Shown here one piece after another: positions 8,888-17,547 of a stretch of DNA of 64,000 bases (the first letter of the stretch is position 1; each line of letters begins with the position of its first letter). Made by a program: the position numbers and the translations under genes. The stretch covers positions 34,576-98,575 of the forward strand of contig JACJYA010000023.1 in the NCBI GenBank assembly GCA_020636315.1, written 5' to 3'. The stretch is from Lewinellaceae bacterium. GTDB lineage: Bacteria; Bacteroidota; Bacteroidia; Chitinophagales; Saprospiraceae. The notes under the pieces are model-generated. The model did no database searches, was not told where the DNA came from, and was given only the letters and a program-made list of their open reading frames with translations.

Positions 8888-9802
8888 ATGAGAACCCTCA
8901 TCCTATCCGCTTGCGCGCTCCTTTTGATCCGTACACTTTCCACAGGACAGGCAAATGAGCAATCGTCTGCAGCTGATTCCCTGCTTCGGGGAGGGCAACT
9001 GTCGGATGCCATTCCCCTTTACCACAGCATTCTGGATCAGGAGCCGGATAACCGCGGCGCGGCCTACAACCTTGCCTGTTCGTACGCTCTGCTCAACATG
9101 CGGGATTCTGCTTTTTTCTTCCTGGATATCGGCCTTGTTCAGGATACTTCCGTGCGGGCCCTCCGCGATCCGGACCTGTTTCTTTTGCTGGAAGACGAGC
9201 GCTGGGAAGAGGTGATCAACCGGCAGGTTGAAAAAGTGGAGGCCAAGTATGGCAAGTATCCCAAACTGGAACTGGCAAAAGAGCTTTGGCGTATTGGCAT
9301 GGCCGACCAGGCTTATTACTACCATATGGATGTCGCGGAAAAGCAACTGGGGCCAAGAAATCCATTGACTACGGCTCTGTGGCAACTGAAGGAAGACATC
9401 AACGCGGAGAATGAGCAACGCCTGGAAGAGATCATCGCCGAGCACGGCTGGCCCAAGATGTCTGAAGTAAAGGGCAGCGCTGCCCAGGCGGCCTTTCTGG
9501 TGATTCAGCACGCCGATCTGGAAATGCAAAAGAAGTACATTCCGTTGCTGAAGGAAGCCTGTGAGGCAGGAGAGGCAGATTGGAGCGGCTATGCGCTGAT
9601 GTACGACCGCATTGAGATGAGAGAAGGACGGCCGCAACTCTACGGTTCACAGGTGCGCTACAACAATGAAACCAGCCAGTATGAGCCTTACACCATCAAA
9701 GATCCGGAGTACGTGAATAAACGACGCAAGGAGGTGGGGCTTGGGCCGATAGAGGAATATCTGGGGCACTGGGATATCAAGTGGGAGGTGGAGCAGAAAT
9801 AG
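8888..9802 (+). CDS. TPR protein with C-terminal DUF6624
   Basis: 304 residues starting with a signal-peptide-like segment (LILSACALLLIRTLSTGQA). TPR helices occupy about 28-105 (LLRGGQLSDAIPLYHSILDQ and AAYNLACSYALLNMRDSAFF). The C-terminal half contains the DUF6624 hallmarks: a GWP segment (IIAEHGWPKMSEV), AAFLVIQHAD, and the closing LYGSQVRY. The function of DUF6624 is unknown; TPR-containing exported versions are common in Bacteroidota. No catalytic motif is obvious. The gene is monocistronic, with the convergent helicase gene 36 bases away. Confidence 0.8.
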   Translation: MRTLILSACALLLIRTLSTGQANEQSSAADSLLRGGQLSDAIPLYHSILDQEPDNRGAAYNLACSYALLNMRDSAFFFLDIGLVQDTSVRALRDPDLFLLLEDERWEEVINRQVEKVEAKYGKYPKLELAKELWRIGMADQAYYYHMDVAEKQLGPRNPLTTALWQLKEDINAENEQRLEEIIAEHGWPKMSEVKGSAAQAAFLVIQHADLEMQKKYIPLLKEACEAGEADWSGYALMYDRIEMREGRPQLYGSQVRYNNETSQYEPYTIKDPEYVNKRRKEVGLGPIEEYLGHWDIKWEVEQK

Positions 9803-9838
9803 GGCGGGTTGGAAGCCGGAAGGCGGAAAGTCCACTTC

Positions 9839-12301
9839 TCATTTCCCCCTTCCCATTTCCGCCATCACCATCTTGATCTCTCCGTAGGAGTAAGCATTGT
9901 CAAAATGACTCCTTGTTTGGGAGAGTGGAGCCTCAGGATTTTCCTCCAGGAATTGTTTAATCCTTTTTACATCCTCCGGATCAACCACATCAGATACCTC
10001 CATTTCTCCCAACCCGATAAAGTAAGCCAGGTGGCCTTCGATAGTGGAGCGCACCAGCCCGCGTTCTTCGGCGATTTCCTCGACGGTTTTGCCCGACCGG
10101 AAGAGCTCAAAGCTGAGCTTTTTGGTATCGGGTTTTGGTATTTTCTTTGGGGTTGATTCCACGTTGGCCAGCGGCAGCGTTTCGGTAGGGATCTCTTTTT
10201 CCGTGCAGTAGGCCTCGATCAGTTGGATGAGCTCTGCTCCGTATTGCCTGATCCGGCCCTTGCCGATGCCGTGGATCTTTTTCAGCTGGGCATCATTTAA
10301 CGGCAGGTGCTGGGCCAGCTCGAGCAGGGTGCGGGTGGGAAGCACCACGTAGCGGGCTACCTCCTGTTCGTCGGCAGTGGCATTGCGCCATTGCGTCAGC
10401 CGGGCATACAGATCGGGGTGGGCGACATCCTTCGGCGTAATGGTTTCTTTATCCGGCGGCGGGGCCTGAAGCCGGGCAGCCTGGAAGTTGAGTTCGGCCT
10501 GGGCCTTGGTTTTCAGATAAACGGAAGTATTGAAGCCCTCCTGGGCAGCGGCAAAGCAGGCGTATTTCACGAAGAGCTCCCGCTGGAGCTTTTCCAATGT
10601 TTCCCGGGCGGTTTTCCGGACCGCACTGTTATCGGACAGGATCTTGATCTTCTCGCTGGCAGGCTGTATATCTTCCTTTACCTTTTCAGCAAACCAGGTG
10701 CTGGCCTTCCGGATGCGTTCCTGCAGGGCCACGTTGTCTTCCGGGAGGCCGCCCTGGGAAAACAGGCTCCGTAGCTGCCGCCGGAACTTTTCGCCTACCG
10801 GGAAGAACTGCTCTTCGGCCAGGCCTGCCAGGGTGTTGAAGGCTTCCAGCGGGCCGGGCAGTATCCTGCTCTCGTGTTCCAGTAAAACCCGGTGCATTTG
10901 GTTGAGTGCTCTCTTCAGTGGTTTGAACCCAAACAGCTCAAGGATCAGAGATTGTTGGTAGGCAGCCTTTTCCCGTTCCAGTTGGGCTTTGTCGGGTGCG
11001 TTCTTTTCCGCCTCTTCCGAGAAATCCTTCACTCTGGTATCGGTACGGATGCTGGAAGAGCCGATCTGCGATACCAGCACGATGCCCTCGAAGCTCTTGC
11101 AACGGCTCAGCGCCACATACACCTGTCCGTGGGCGAAGGCTGCCTGTGCATCCAGGATCACTTTTTCGAAGGTCAGCCCCTGGCTTTTGTGGATGGTAAT
11201 GGCCCAGGCCAGCCGGAGGGGGAACTGGGTGAAAGTGCCTATTATGTCTTCTTCTACCTCTTTGGTGTCCTCATTGATGCTGTATTTGACGTTGTTCCAT
11301 TCGGCGCGCACGACGTCGATCGGCTCTGTATCTCCCGGGCACTGCACCCGGATCTCGTCCTCTTCGATTCGGATGGCCTTGCCGATCTTTCCGTTGTAGA
11401 AGCGCTTTTCAGGTTCCGTATCATTTTTGATGAACATTACCTGGGCGCCGGGTTTGAGCTCCAGCATTTCATCGGCAGGGTAGGCGTGAGGGGGAAAATC
11501 GCCGGAGATCTTTGCCTGGAAGGTGTGTGCCTTTTTGGGGATCGACGCCAGCTTTTCGGCGTTGATCTCATTGGCCGACGCGTTGTGGGTGGTCAGGGTG
11601 ATATAGCCTTCCTGTTCTCCGGGGCGGAAATTGGGATCGTAGCGGCTGTTCAGGGTGGAAAGGACGTCCTGGCCGATCTCGTTGTTGCGCACCTTATTGA
11701 GCAGGCGGATGAAGGTGTCGTCCGACTGCCGGAAGATGTGTTTCAGTTCGACGACCACCGGGCGGGTTTTTTGCAGGGCGAGGCTGCCGAAGAAATAGGG
11801 GGTGCGGTAGTAGTCGCGGAGAAGGCGCCACTCTTCGTCTTTGACCACCGGCGGCAGTTGGTGGAGGTCACCGATCATGAGCAACTGTACACCGCCGAAT
11901 GGCAGGCTGGGGTTTTTGAAGCGGCGCAGCACGTCGTCGATGCCGTCCAGCAGGTCGGCGCGCACCATACTGACCTCGTCGATGACCAGCAGGTCGAGGC
12001 TGCGGATAAGATTTCGCTTCTCGCCGGAAAAGCGCCGTTGGCGGGCGGCTTCACGGGCATTGCCGGGCAGATATGGGCCAAAAGGCAGCTGGAAGAAAGA
12101 ATGGATGGTCATGCCGCGGGCATTGATGGCGGCTACGCCAGTAGGAGCGACCACCGCCATGCGCTTGGGAACCTCCTCCCGGATCTTGTGCAAAAATGTG
12201 GTCTTGCCGGTGCCTGCTTTGCCCGTCAGGAAGATATTTCGGTTGGTGTAACAGACGTATTCGTACGCCAGCTCGAGTTCGGGGTTGGATTGGAGGCGCA
12301 T
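9839..12301 (-). CDS. Pif1-like DNA helicase with HRDC and HTH domains
   Basis: 820 residues. The helicase core starts near the N-terminus with Walker A GKAGTGKTT (27-35), PTGVAAINARG, Walker B LLVIDEVSM (about 107-115), a GDLHQLPPV segment and the late motif WAITIHKSQGLTFEKV followed by VYVALSRC, all typical of Pif1/RecD-like superfamily 1B enzymes that unwind DNA 5' to 3'. Then come an HRDC domain (about 650-705, LKKIHGIGKGRIRQYG), known to aid DNA substrate recognition, and a C-terminal helix-turn-helix domain (LSFELFRSGKTVEEIAEERG). This multidomain form is widespread in Bacteroidota. It is cytoplasmic and probably acts in replication, recombination or structured-DNA processing. The frame is intact; the large plus-strand open frame inside it is a shadow. 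Confidence 0.93.
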   Translation of the reverse strand: MRLQSNPELELAYEYVCYTNRNIFLTGKAGTGKTTFLHKIREEVPKRMAVVAPTGVAAINARGMTIHSFFQLPFGPYLPGNAREAARQRRFSGEKRNLIRSLDLLVIDEVSMVRADLLDGIDDVLRRFKNPSLPFGGVQLLMIGDLHQLPPVVKDEEWRLLRDYYRTPYFFGSLALQKTRPVVVELKHIFRQSDDTFIRLLNKVRNNEIGQDVLSTLNSRYDPNFRPGEQEGYITLTTHNASANEINAEKLASIPKKAHTFQAKISGDFPPHAYPADEMLELKPGAQVMFIKNDTEPEKRFYNGKIGKAIRIEEDEIRVQCPGDTEPIDVVRAEWNNVKYSINEDTKEVEEDIIGTFTQFPLRLAWAITIHKSQGLTFEKVILDAQAAFAHGQVYVALSRCKSFEGIVLVSQIGSSSIRTDTRVKDFSEEAEKNAPDKAQLEREKAAYQQSLILELFGFKPLKRALNQMHRVLLEHESRILPGPLEAFNTLAGLAEEQFFPVGEKFRRQLRSLFSQGGLPEDNVALQERIRKASTWFAEKVKEDIQPASEKIKILSDNSAVRKTARETLEKLQRELFVKYACFAAAQEGFNTSVYLKTKAQAELNFQAARLQAPPPDKETITPKDVAHPDLYARLTQWRNATADEQEVARYVVLPTRTLLELAQHLPLNDAQLKKIHGIGKGRIRQYGAELIQLIEAYCTEKEIPTETLPLANVESTPKKIPKPDTKKLSFELFRSGKTVEEIAEERGLVRSTIEGHLAYFIGLGEMEVSDVVDPEDVKRIKQFLEENPEAPLSQTRSHFDNAYSYGEIKMVMAEMGRGK

Positions 12302-12485
12302 GAGCTTTTGGGATAAAGGTAGGGATTATTTGGTGGCTTTGGAACCGGGGGGCGGTAAGTACGATTTAACATTTGGTGGGCTTAATGGTTTGTCTATAGT
12401 GTTGAAAATTAATATTTTAGATTGATTTTAGAATTGATTTTGGGTGAAATAGCTTTGGATGTGTAGTGGTTAACTGTCCTGTTTT

Positions 12486-13673
12486 GTGTGGGGGATAAGG
12501 GTTAATTTGCACAGACACAACAGATGGAAGGCACTTTTGAAGTGCCTTCCATCTGTGCCTGTTGCGTTAAATGCTTATGATGATTATCTCGATGCTTTTC
12601 CCAATGGCAGCCATGCGGAGGAGGCGGAAGCCCGGATGGAGGAACTGGATCAACAGGATGACGAAGCCTGGAAGCAAGCAGAGGGCTCAAATTCTATAAT
12701 AGGGTATCGAAAGTATATCCGAGTTTGGAATAAAGGAAAATATGTTCCGGAAGCTAAACGGCGGATACAGGAGCTAAAGACACCAGTTGATTCGGAACCT
12801 GAAACGCTGGCCCATGCCGATATATCTGTTCAGGATACTGCAATCAAGAATAAACCTGTTGAAGATAAGCCTTCCCCTCTGAAGGATATGGTTTTTGTGG
12901 AAGGCGGTTCTTTTGATATGGGGGAGGGGGGGTATGCTCATGAAGTAACGGTCACCGACTTTTATATTGGGGCTTACCTGGTTACCTTTGATGAATATGA
13001 TGCCTTTTGCGAGGCTACAAAACGGGATAAACCTGATGATATGGGCTGGGGGCGTGCCAAGCGGCCGGTAATTAATGTAAACTGGTATGATGCGGTGGAG
13101 TATTGCAACTGGCTTAGCAGGCTGGAGGAACGGCAGGAGGTTTATACCGGTGATTATTACTACATAACTGCCAATTGGGAGGCTAATGGTTACCGGCTTC
13201 CCACGGAAGCGGAATGGGAGTATGCTGCTCGAGGTGGGCAACAAAGTAAAAATTATCAATATGCCGGAAGTGATGAACTGGCCGAAGTAGGATGGTATCG
13301 GCAAAACTCTTACGCTCAGACTCATCCAGTTGGAGAGAAGAAAAGTAACGAATTGGATTTGTATGACTTGAGCGGAAATGTTTGGGAGTGGTGTTGGGAC
13401 TGGTATGCTGAGGGTTACCCCAGGGAGGGCCATGATCCTAAAGGGCCTCGCTTTGGTTCACTCCGTGTTGTGCGTGGCGGCTCTTGTATCTTTGATGCGA
13501 AACACTGTCGTACGGCGACTCGAACCACCTTTGGCCCAAAGGATCGTAACTACCTGGGATTCCGCCTGGTAATAGCCGCAAATTACCGAAGTAAAAGGAA
13601 TAATGAGCAAGCCAAAAACGAGTCAGCCCAAATTTATCATGTAAAAGAAAGGAAAGAATTGAAGGTTCGCTAA
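12486..13673 (+). CDS. FGE-sulfatase domain protein, 5' end probably truncated
   Basis: The open frame begins with GTG at 12486, but its first 30 residues cross a perfect hairpin and look non-native, and the first in-frame ATG is at 12636. Recognisable protein begins at YDDYLDAFPNG with two copies of a Y-x2-Y/YL-FP-G-A repeat (about 30-60 and 75-98). A formylglycine-generating-enzyme/SUMF1-type domain follows (about 140-370): FVEGGSFDMG, YRLPTEAEWEYAARGG, YDLSGNVWEWCWDW, VVRGGS and GFRLV. The family comprises copper- or iron-dependent oxidases and non-enzymatic binding domains. The same repeats link the caspase and FISUMP domains in the gene at 26840-29261, so an N-terminal effector domain may have been lost here. 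Base composition is more AT-rich than its neighbours. Confidence 0.75.
   Translation: MWGIRVNLHRHNRWKALLKCLPSVPVALNAYDDYLDAFPNGSHAEEAEARMEELDQQDDEAWKQAEGSNSIIGYRKYIRVWNKGKYVPEAKRRIQELKTPVDSEPETLAHADISVQDTAIKNKPVEDKPSPLKDMVFVEGGSFDMGEGGYAHEVTVTDFYIGAYLVTFDEYDAFCEATKRDKPDDMGWGRAKRPVINVNWYDAVEYCNWLSRLEERQEVYTGDYYYITANWEANGYRLPTEAEWEYAARGGQQSKNYQYAGSDELAEVGWYRQNSYAQTHPVGEKKSNELDLYDLSGNVWEWCWDWYAEGYPREGHDPKGPRFGSLRVVRGGSCIFDAKHCRTATRTTFGPKDRNYLGFRLVIAANYRSKRNNEQAKNESAQIYHVKERKELKVR
12520..12556. repeat. 17-bp perfect hairpin inside the 5' part of the FGE open frame
   Basis: ACAGATGGAAGGCACTT (12520-12536) pairs exactly with 12540-12556 across a three-base loop. It has no U-tract. Its position at the apparent 5' break of the FGE gene suggests a palindromic insertion or a rearrangement scar. 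Confidence 0.6.
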
Positions 13674-13827
13674 AGCCAAATGATCAATTTCTTGCGGATT
13701 GTAATTCCTTCGGACGAATGAATAATCCGGGTTAGGCGGCCCGTTAACTGGCAACTGCCTGCTTTTGAAACCCAGGGCTTTGTGTTCTTTTCCTGAAATT
13801 CGGGGTTCCGTTCCTTTAGCCTAATAA

Positions 13828-14138
13828 TTCATTAGGAATTCCTGCCTTGCCTGTCTTTACAGCAAAGAAGATATTAGGGCAAAGTCCAAGCTATGCCCGT
13901 TCGCACCTCCATTGTTTTGCTTCTGGCTCTGAGCCTGTGGGCTTACCATCCTGCCTCCAGCCCTGTTCCGGAGGTGCTTCCTCAGCGGCAGGATATTCTG
14001 AACATCAATGAATGGACCGGGTGTGCGAGGCCTTGCGAGGTGAATTGGGGCGGCATCCAGATCCCCCCTGGTAAAATATGCCAATACGTAAGTATAAAGT
14101 GGCAGCATAGAATTGGATATCTCGGAATACAGGGCCCG
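13828..14138 (+). repeat. Tandem duplication, copy A (degenerate)
   Basis: This segment aligns with 14482-14803: both carry AATTCATTAG, AAAGAAGATATTAGGGCAAAG, then a gene start beginning MP-RT. The duplication covers about 55 bases upstream and the first 85 or so codons of the lipoprotein gene. Copy A has many substitutions and small indels compared with copy B. Confidence 0.7.
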
Positions 14139-14171
14139 CCACCTCCATCCCAGTTTAAATGTCTAAAGTAA
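13893..14171 (+). pseudogene. Truncated duplicate of the large lipoprotein gene
   Basis: The 92-residue frame starts MPVRTSIVLLLALSLWAYHP and runs parallel to the N-terminus of the intact lipoprotein (MPFRTCLFLLLALGLWACQY), including PQRQDILNINE and WGGIQIP against WGRIQIP. The lipobox Cys is replaced by Tyr and similarity ends after about 80 residues, where the frame turns into unrelated sequence. It is therefore a degenerate partial copy and is not expected to make a working exported protein. Confidence 0.7.
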
Positions 14172-14198
14172 ACAATCATCATTTAAACCACCTGACGT

Positions 14199-14483
14199 AT
14201 GAAAAACACATTGAAGTTTCTGTCCCTTTCCACCCTCATCCTTTTTACCGCCTGCAGCACCCCCCAAATGGCAATTGACCAACAATTGCATACCTCAACC
14301 GCCATGCCTGTCAAAGGCAGGCAGGGATGGATGGTGAACCAGCACCTTCCTTTTGGAGAATTCACCTCAGGAAAGGTGAACCGCGGCTGACTGAAACGCT
14401 ATGATATTCCCTTCATCGTACGTTTCTCGGGTGCAAAAGAAAAGCTGGCCTACGATCTTACTGAGGCCGCCGGGCCGGATTAA
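14199..14483 (+). pseudogene. Small lipoprotein gene broken by an in-frame TGA
   Basis: The frame starts MKNTLKFLSLSTLILFTACS with a clear lipobox (LFTAC) and stops at TGA 14388-14390. The same frame then continues for 30 more codons (KRYDIPFIVRFSGAKEKLAY) to TAA at 14481-14483. The downstream part looks like genuine protein, and a Trp would be natural after the basic-Gly segment, so a TGG to TGA change is the simplest explanation. The total would be about 94 residues. The function is unknown. It sits between the two copies of the tandem duplication. Sequencing error remains possible. Confidence 0.6.
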
Positions 14484-14803
14484 CAATTCATTAGCAAAAT
14501 ACTTCAGGGTTCGCCTTGCTTGTTTTCGCAACAAAGAAGATATTAGGGCAAAGACCAAGCTATGCCATTTCGCACCTGCCTTTTTCTGTTGCTGGCCCTG
14601 GGCCTGTGGGCCTGCCAGTATGCTTCCGAATCAGCACCGGAGGCTCCTCCCCAACGGCAGGATATTCTCAATATCAATGAACGGCCCGGCCGCGAGAGCC
14701 CCTACGAAGTGAGGTGGGGCCGTATTCAGATCCCCCTTGTGAAATATGCCAATCCGGAAGTATATAGCGGCAGCATAGAATTGGAGATCTCGGAATTCAG
14801 GAA
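14482..14803 (+). repeat. Tandem duplication, copy B (intact)
   Basis: This is the counterpart of 13828-14138. It contains the upstream region and the N-terminal codons of the intact lipoprotein gene. The two copies are separated by the small lipoprotein pseudogene. Confidence 0.7.
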
Positions 14804-16334
14804 TATGGTGGGCCAGGAACTGGTGCTGCTGAAGTACGAACGGGAACAGGAAGTGGAAGTGGTGAGCATCCACCGGGAGCCCTACAGCCGGTTTTCTTCT
14901 TTTTGGTATTCCTACCCGGAGTTTAAAGAACAGCGGCTGGAGCCTTCGGTGGCTTCCACATTGAGCCAGGGCATTCAGCAGGGCGATATCGTTTCGGTTC
15001 GCCTGTTTTCCAGAACGGACAGTACCATCGTGCAATCGGTGCGGGTCAAAGTGGCGGACCCTTTCGAAGCATATTCTCCGTCGGTAAGTGTTCCGCGCCC
15101 GCACTACGACGGGGAGGTTTTTGGCTTTCAGGTCATCCAGGAATCCGGCCGGCGGCCTTTGTTGCGGATCGATACGGCGGAGGAATCGACCCGGCACATT
15201 TATCAGCTGTATCGCCGCAACCGTCTGTATAAGATCGTTCATGTGCCGGGGTTCAAAACGCGCCGCCGGTTACTCACGGATCGGGACCAGTTGTTCCCGG
15301 CCCAGGAAGTCCATCATTCGGAGCTACTGGGGAGTGGGAGCGACTGGCTGTCCCTGCCGGAATTCACGGATTTTGAGGGCGCGGATGTCAGCCTGCGATG
15401 GGGAGAAATGAGGGCTTCGCCGTCGAGCGAGAATTATCATCTCAGGGATTTTCGCACCAACATCAGCAAAGAGTTGAACCTGAGCTTGGGGAAGAAGGAG
15501 CTGCCTATTCGCGGGTTCCACCTTTTTCTTCATTCCACAGATGGCCTCCCTGAACTGTACGTGGCCGACAGCATTGATAATCCTTCGCTGCTCAAAGCAC
15601 TCTACCTCGCCCGCCCGGGAAGTTCGGTTTATTTTGACAAGCTGATCGTGGAAACTGCCGAGGGTCAATTGATGCTTTTTCCGGTGGCCTTTGCTTTCAA
15701 TATTGGTTTTGAGCGGCCCTACAGCTTATCCCTTGAACCGGTGGAAGGAGCAGCGCCGGAGGCAGCTTCCTTCCGGATGAGCGGCCAAAAGGGAGCAACC
15801 CTCATCCGATTTCAAAATTACCCGCTCTCCCGTATTCTTCCCTATCTTCTGGGGGTGGACAGCACCCGTTTGCAACTCCGGGACTGGAATGAAGACCCTC
15901 TTCTGAATATCCATTTTACCTCTGCTCATTATAGCCTGGAAGATGGAAAAACATTTCTCCTTCGCGAATTGCAGGGCCGGTATGGCCTGGAACTTGAGTG
16001 GACTAATGTGCAGGAAGCCTATCAACTGGCGATAAAAGACAGCATTCTGCTGGAAACGTTCAGGACCGGTGCGGAACTGAAATATATTGAATATAAAGAC
16101 AATGCCAACAAGACGGCCCTGCTCGTGAATATTACTCCTGCCAACTTGTCTCGCTTTCTTACCAGAGAGCTGGATGTCTCCGTGGTAAACAATATCAACC
16201 TACCCCAGAACGCCAGGCTGAAAGTGGAAATGGACTTTGCCTCTCTTGCTTCCGCCCGGGAGAGCCTTGCCCGCCACGGCCTTGGCCTGGAGCGCATAAA
16301 AGAGGGCGCGACGGTGGTTGCGCGCCTCAGGTGA
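14562..16334 (+). CDS. Large lipoprotein sharing the BlaR1-like sensor domain
   Basis: 590 residues beginning with a lipoprotein signal (LLLALGLWAC, lipidated Cys near 18). Residues about 190-390 match the C-terminal 200 residues of the BlaR1-like protein at 6250-8754: both have an IDT segment, V-H-V/I-PGF-T-RR, ELL then EF-DF-G, a W-G strand, LPIR or IPIR, and end with a VE-G-LLFP-FAFN strand. The remaining part (about 400-590, PLSRILPYLLGVDSTRL, ALLVNITPANLSRFLTREL) may be two repeats of an STN/DUF3738-like fold (weak inference). It is probably anchored in the periplasm or outer membrane. The stop codon lies in a strong bidirectional hairpin. A broken partial duplicate precedes it. Confidence 0.72.
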   Translation: MPFRTCLFLLLALGLWACQYASESAPEAPPQRQDILNINERPGRESPYEVRWGRIQIPLVKYANPEVYSGSIELEISEFRNMVGQELVLLKYEREQEVEVVSIHREPYSRFSSFWYSYPEFKEQRLEPSVASTLSQGIQQGDIVSVRLFSRTDSTIVQSVRVKVADPFEAYSPSVSVPRPHYDGEVFGFQVIQESGRRPLLRIDTAEESTRHIYQLYRRNRLYKIVHVPGFKTRRRLLTDRDQLFPAQEVHHSELLGSGSDWLSLPEFTDFEGADVSLRWGEMRASPSSENYHLRDFRTNISKELNLSLGKKELPIRGFHLFLHSTDGLPELYVADSIDNPSLLKALYLARPGSSVYFDKLIVETAEGQLMLFPVAFAFNIGFERPYSLSLEPVEGAAPEAASFRMSGQKGATLIRFQNYPLSRILPYLLGVDSTRLQLRDWNEDPLLNIHFTSAHYSLEDGKTFLLRELQGRYGLELEWTNVQEAYQLAIKDSILLETFRTGAELKYIEYKDNANKTALLVNITPANLSRFLTRELDVSVVNNINLPQNARLKVEMDFASLASARESLARHGLGLERIKEGATVVARLR

Positions 16335-16372
16335 CGCCTCCACCGCAGGGGGGCAGGTGGTGGAGGCGTCAC
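16331..16372. terminator. Bidirectional hairpin between convergent genes
   Basis: GTGACGCCTCCACC (16331-16344) pairs exactly with 16359-16372. It overlaps the lipoprotein stop codon and ends nine bases before the patatin stop, the expected place for a shared terminator. A clear U-tract is missing. Confidence 0.65.
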
Positions 16373-16380
16373 TTCGGGGG

Positions 16381-17547
16381 TTAGGCCGGAACTCCATTCC
16401 CTGCAAAAGCATTCACCGCTTCTTCTGCCTTTTGCCGGCCGTGTTTCATCCGCAGGCGGATCAGAGCTTCATTGGCGCACAGCATATTACCGAGAATATC
16501 ATCGGCAGGCTGGATGAGCAGGGACTTGAATTCCTGCAGCGGGCAATCCTGCTCTTTGAAGACCTCCACCCCGGCAGCTTTGGCCTGGCAGACGAGCTCA
16601 TTGATGCGCATGAAGTGCTTGATATCGTTGTTGAAGATCTCACTCAGGGTGATCTCTTCAAGAGAACGCAGGGCGATCTCGAAGATATTGGACCGGCTGA
16701 AGTCCTGTTCTCTGATGGACCCGGTACCGCAGTTGATAATGACAACGGTGTACTCAACATTATCTTCCGGATCATCCTCGATGGCCCGGATCACATCACC
16801 CAGCGGGGAATTGTTGCGGATGCCGCCATCGACCGAGTTACGGATGCGTTTATCGGCAGTGCGAATATCCGGTACAGGATTCCATACAATGGGAATGGCC
16901 GTTGAAGCCAGAATGCCGTTGATGAGGTCCTTATTGTCGATAAACCTTTCACTTGAAACGGAAGAATACGCGCCGTCATCCAGGGAAACGAAGCCGCAGA
17001 AATACTGACAATCGGTTATGGCTTCCCTGTCCACCGTCTTTTTCAGCTTTTCATAAAGCGGCGTGTTGTCGGCGATGTTCCGAAAGTTGGCAATGTGGGA
17101 CCCAATACTGCTGGCGGCGTCTTCCATCGTTTTCTCGATGAACTTCTGGCGCGCCTTTTTGGAGAAAAGCATTTTTACGCCATCCAGGAGCTTTGCTTTG
17201 ACCTGAAAATCAGGAAGAAACTGTTCCTTGAGCACTTCGGCGTTGAAGCTGAATTTAGGCTCCTCTCCCTGCGCTTTGGTATCGATGAAGGGAGAGGTAT
17301 AAACTTCTTCGACGCCGTTCCGGGCGATCAGTTCCCATAGTTCGTTGAGCTCCTTTTCTTTGTTCATCGCCAGCATAACGCCGTTGAGGGCGCCGACCGA
17401 GACGCCGGCGATAATGTCAAAATGCATGGGGCCCGCTTCAGGGAAGATCTGATTCCAGTTTTCCCGGAGGTAGTTAAGGGCGCCTACCTGGAAAGCACCT
17501 TTAAACCCGCCTCCGCTAAGAACAAGAGCGAATTTTTGCTTTTTCAT
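16381..17547 (-). CDS. Patatin-like phospholipase
   Basis: 388 residues. The oxyanion loop SGGGFKGAFQVG is at 11-22, the nucleophile elbow GVSVG puts the catalytic Ser at 50, and the Asp of the catalytic dyad is in SVDGGIRNNSPL (about 218). These are the hallmarks of patatin/PNPLA acyl hydrolases, which cleave acyl esters of phospholipids. No signal peptide or beta-barrel is visible, so the protein is probably cytoplasmic or peripheral. The C-terminal 100 residues are helical and less conserved. The gene stands alone on the minus strand. Confidence 0.92.
   Translation of the reverse strand: MKKQKFALVLSGGGFKGAFQVGALNYLRENWNQIFPEAGPMHFDIIAGVSVGALNGVMLAMNKEKELNELWELIARNGVEEVYTSPFIDTKAQGEEPKFSFNAEVLKEQFLPDFQVKAKLLDGVKMLFSKKARQKFIEKTMEDAASSIGSHIANFRNIADNTPLYEKLKKTVDREAITDCQYFCGFVSLDDGAYSSVSSERFIDNKDLINGILASTAIPIVWNPVPDIRTADKRIRNSVDGGIRNNSPLGDVIRAIEDDPEDNVEYTVVIINCGTGSIREQDFSRSNIFEIALRSLEEITLSEIFNNDIKHFMRINELVCQAKAAGVEVFKEQDCPLQEFKSLLIQPADDILGNMLCANEALIRLRMKHGRQKAEEAVNAFAGNGVPA

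Noticed and set aside
10892..12316. 474-codon plus-strand open frame
   Set aside because: It is antisense to the intact Pif1-like helicase, and its composition is a codon shadow without any recognised domain.
14388..14390. TGA read as Trp (alternative genetic code)
   Set aside because: Other genes in the window end normally at TGA, for example the cassettes with ATGA overlaps.
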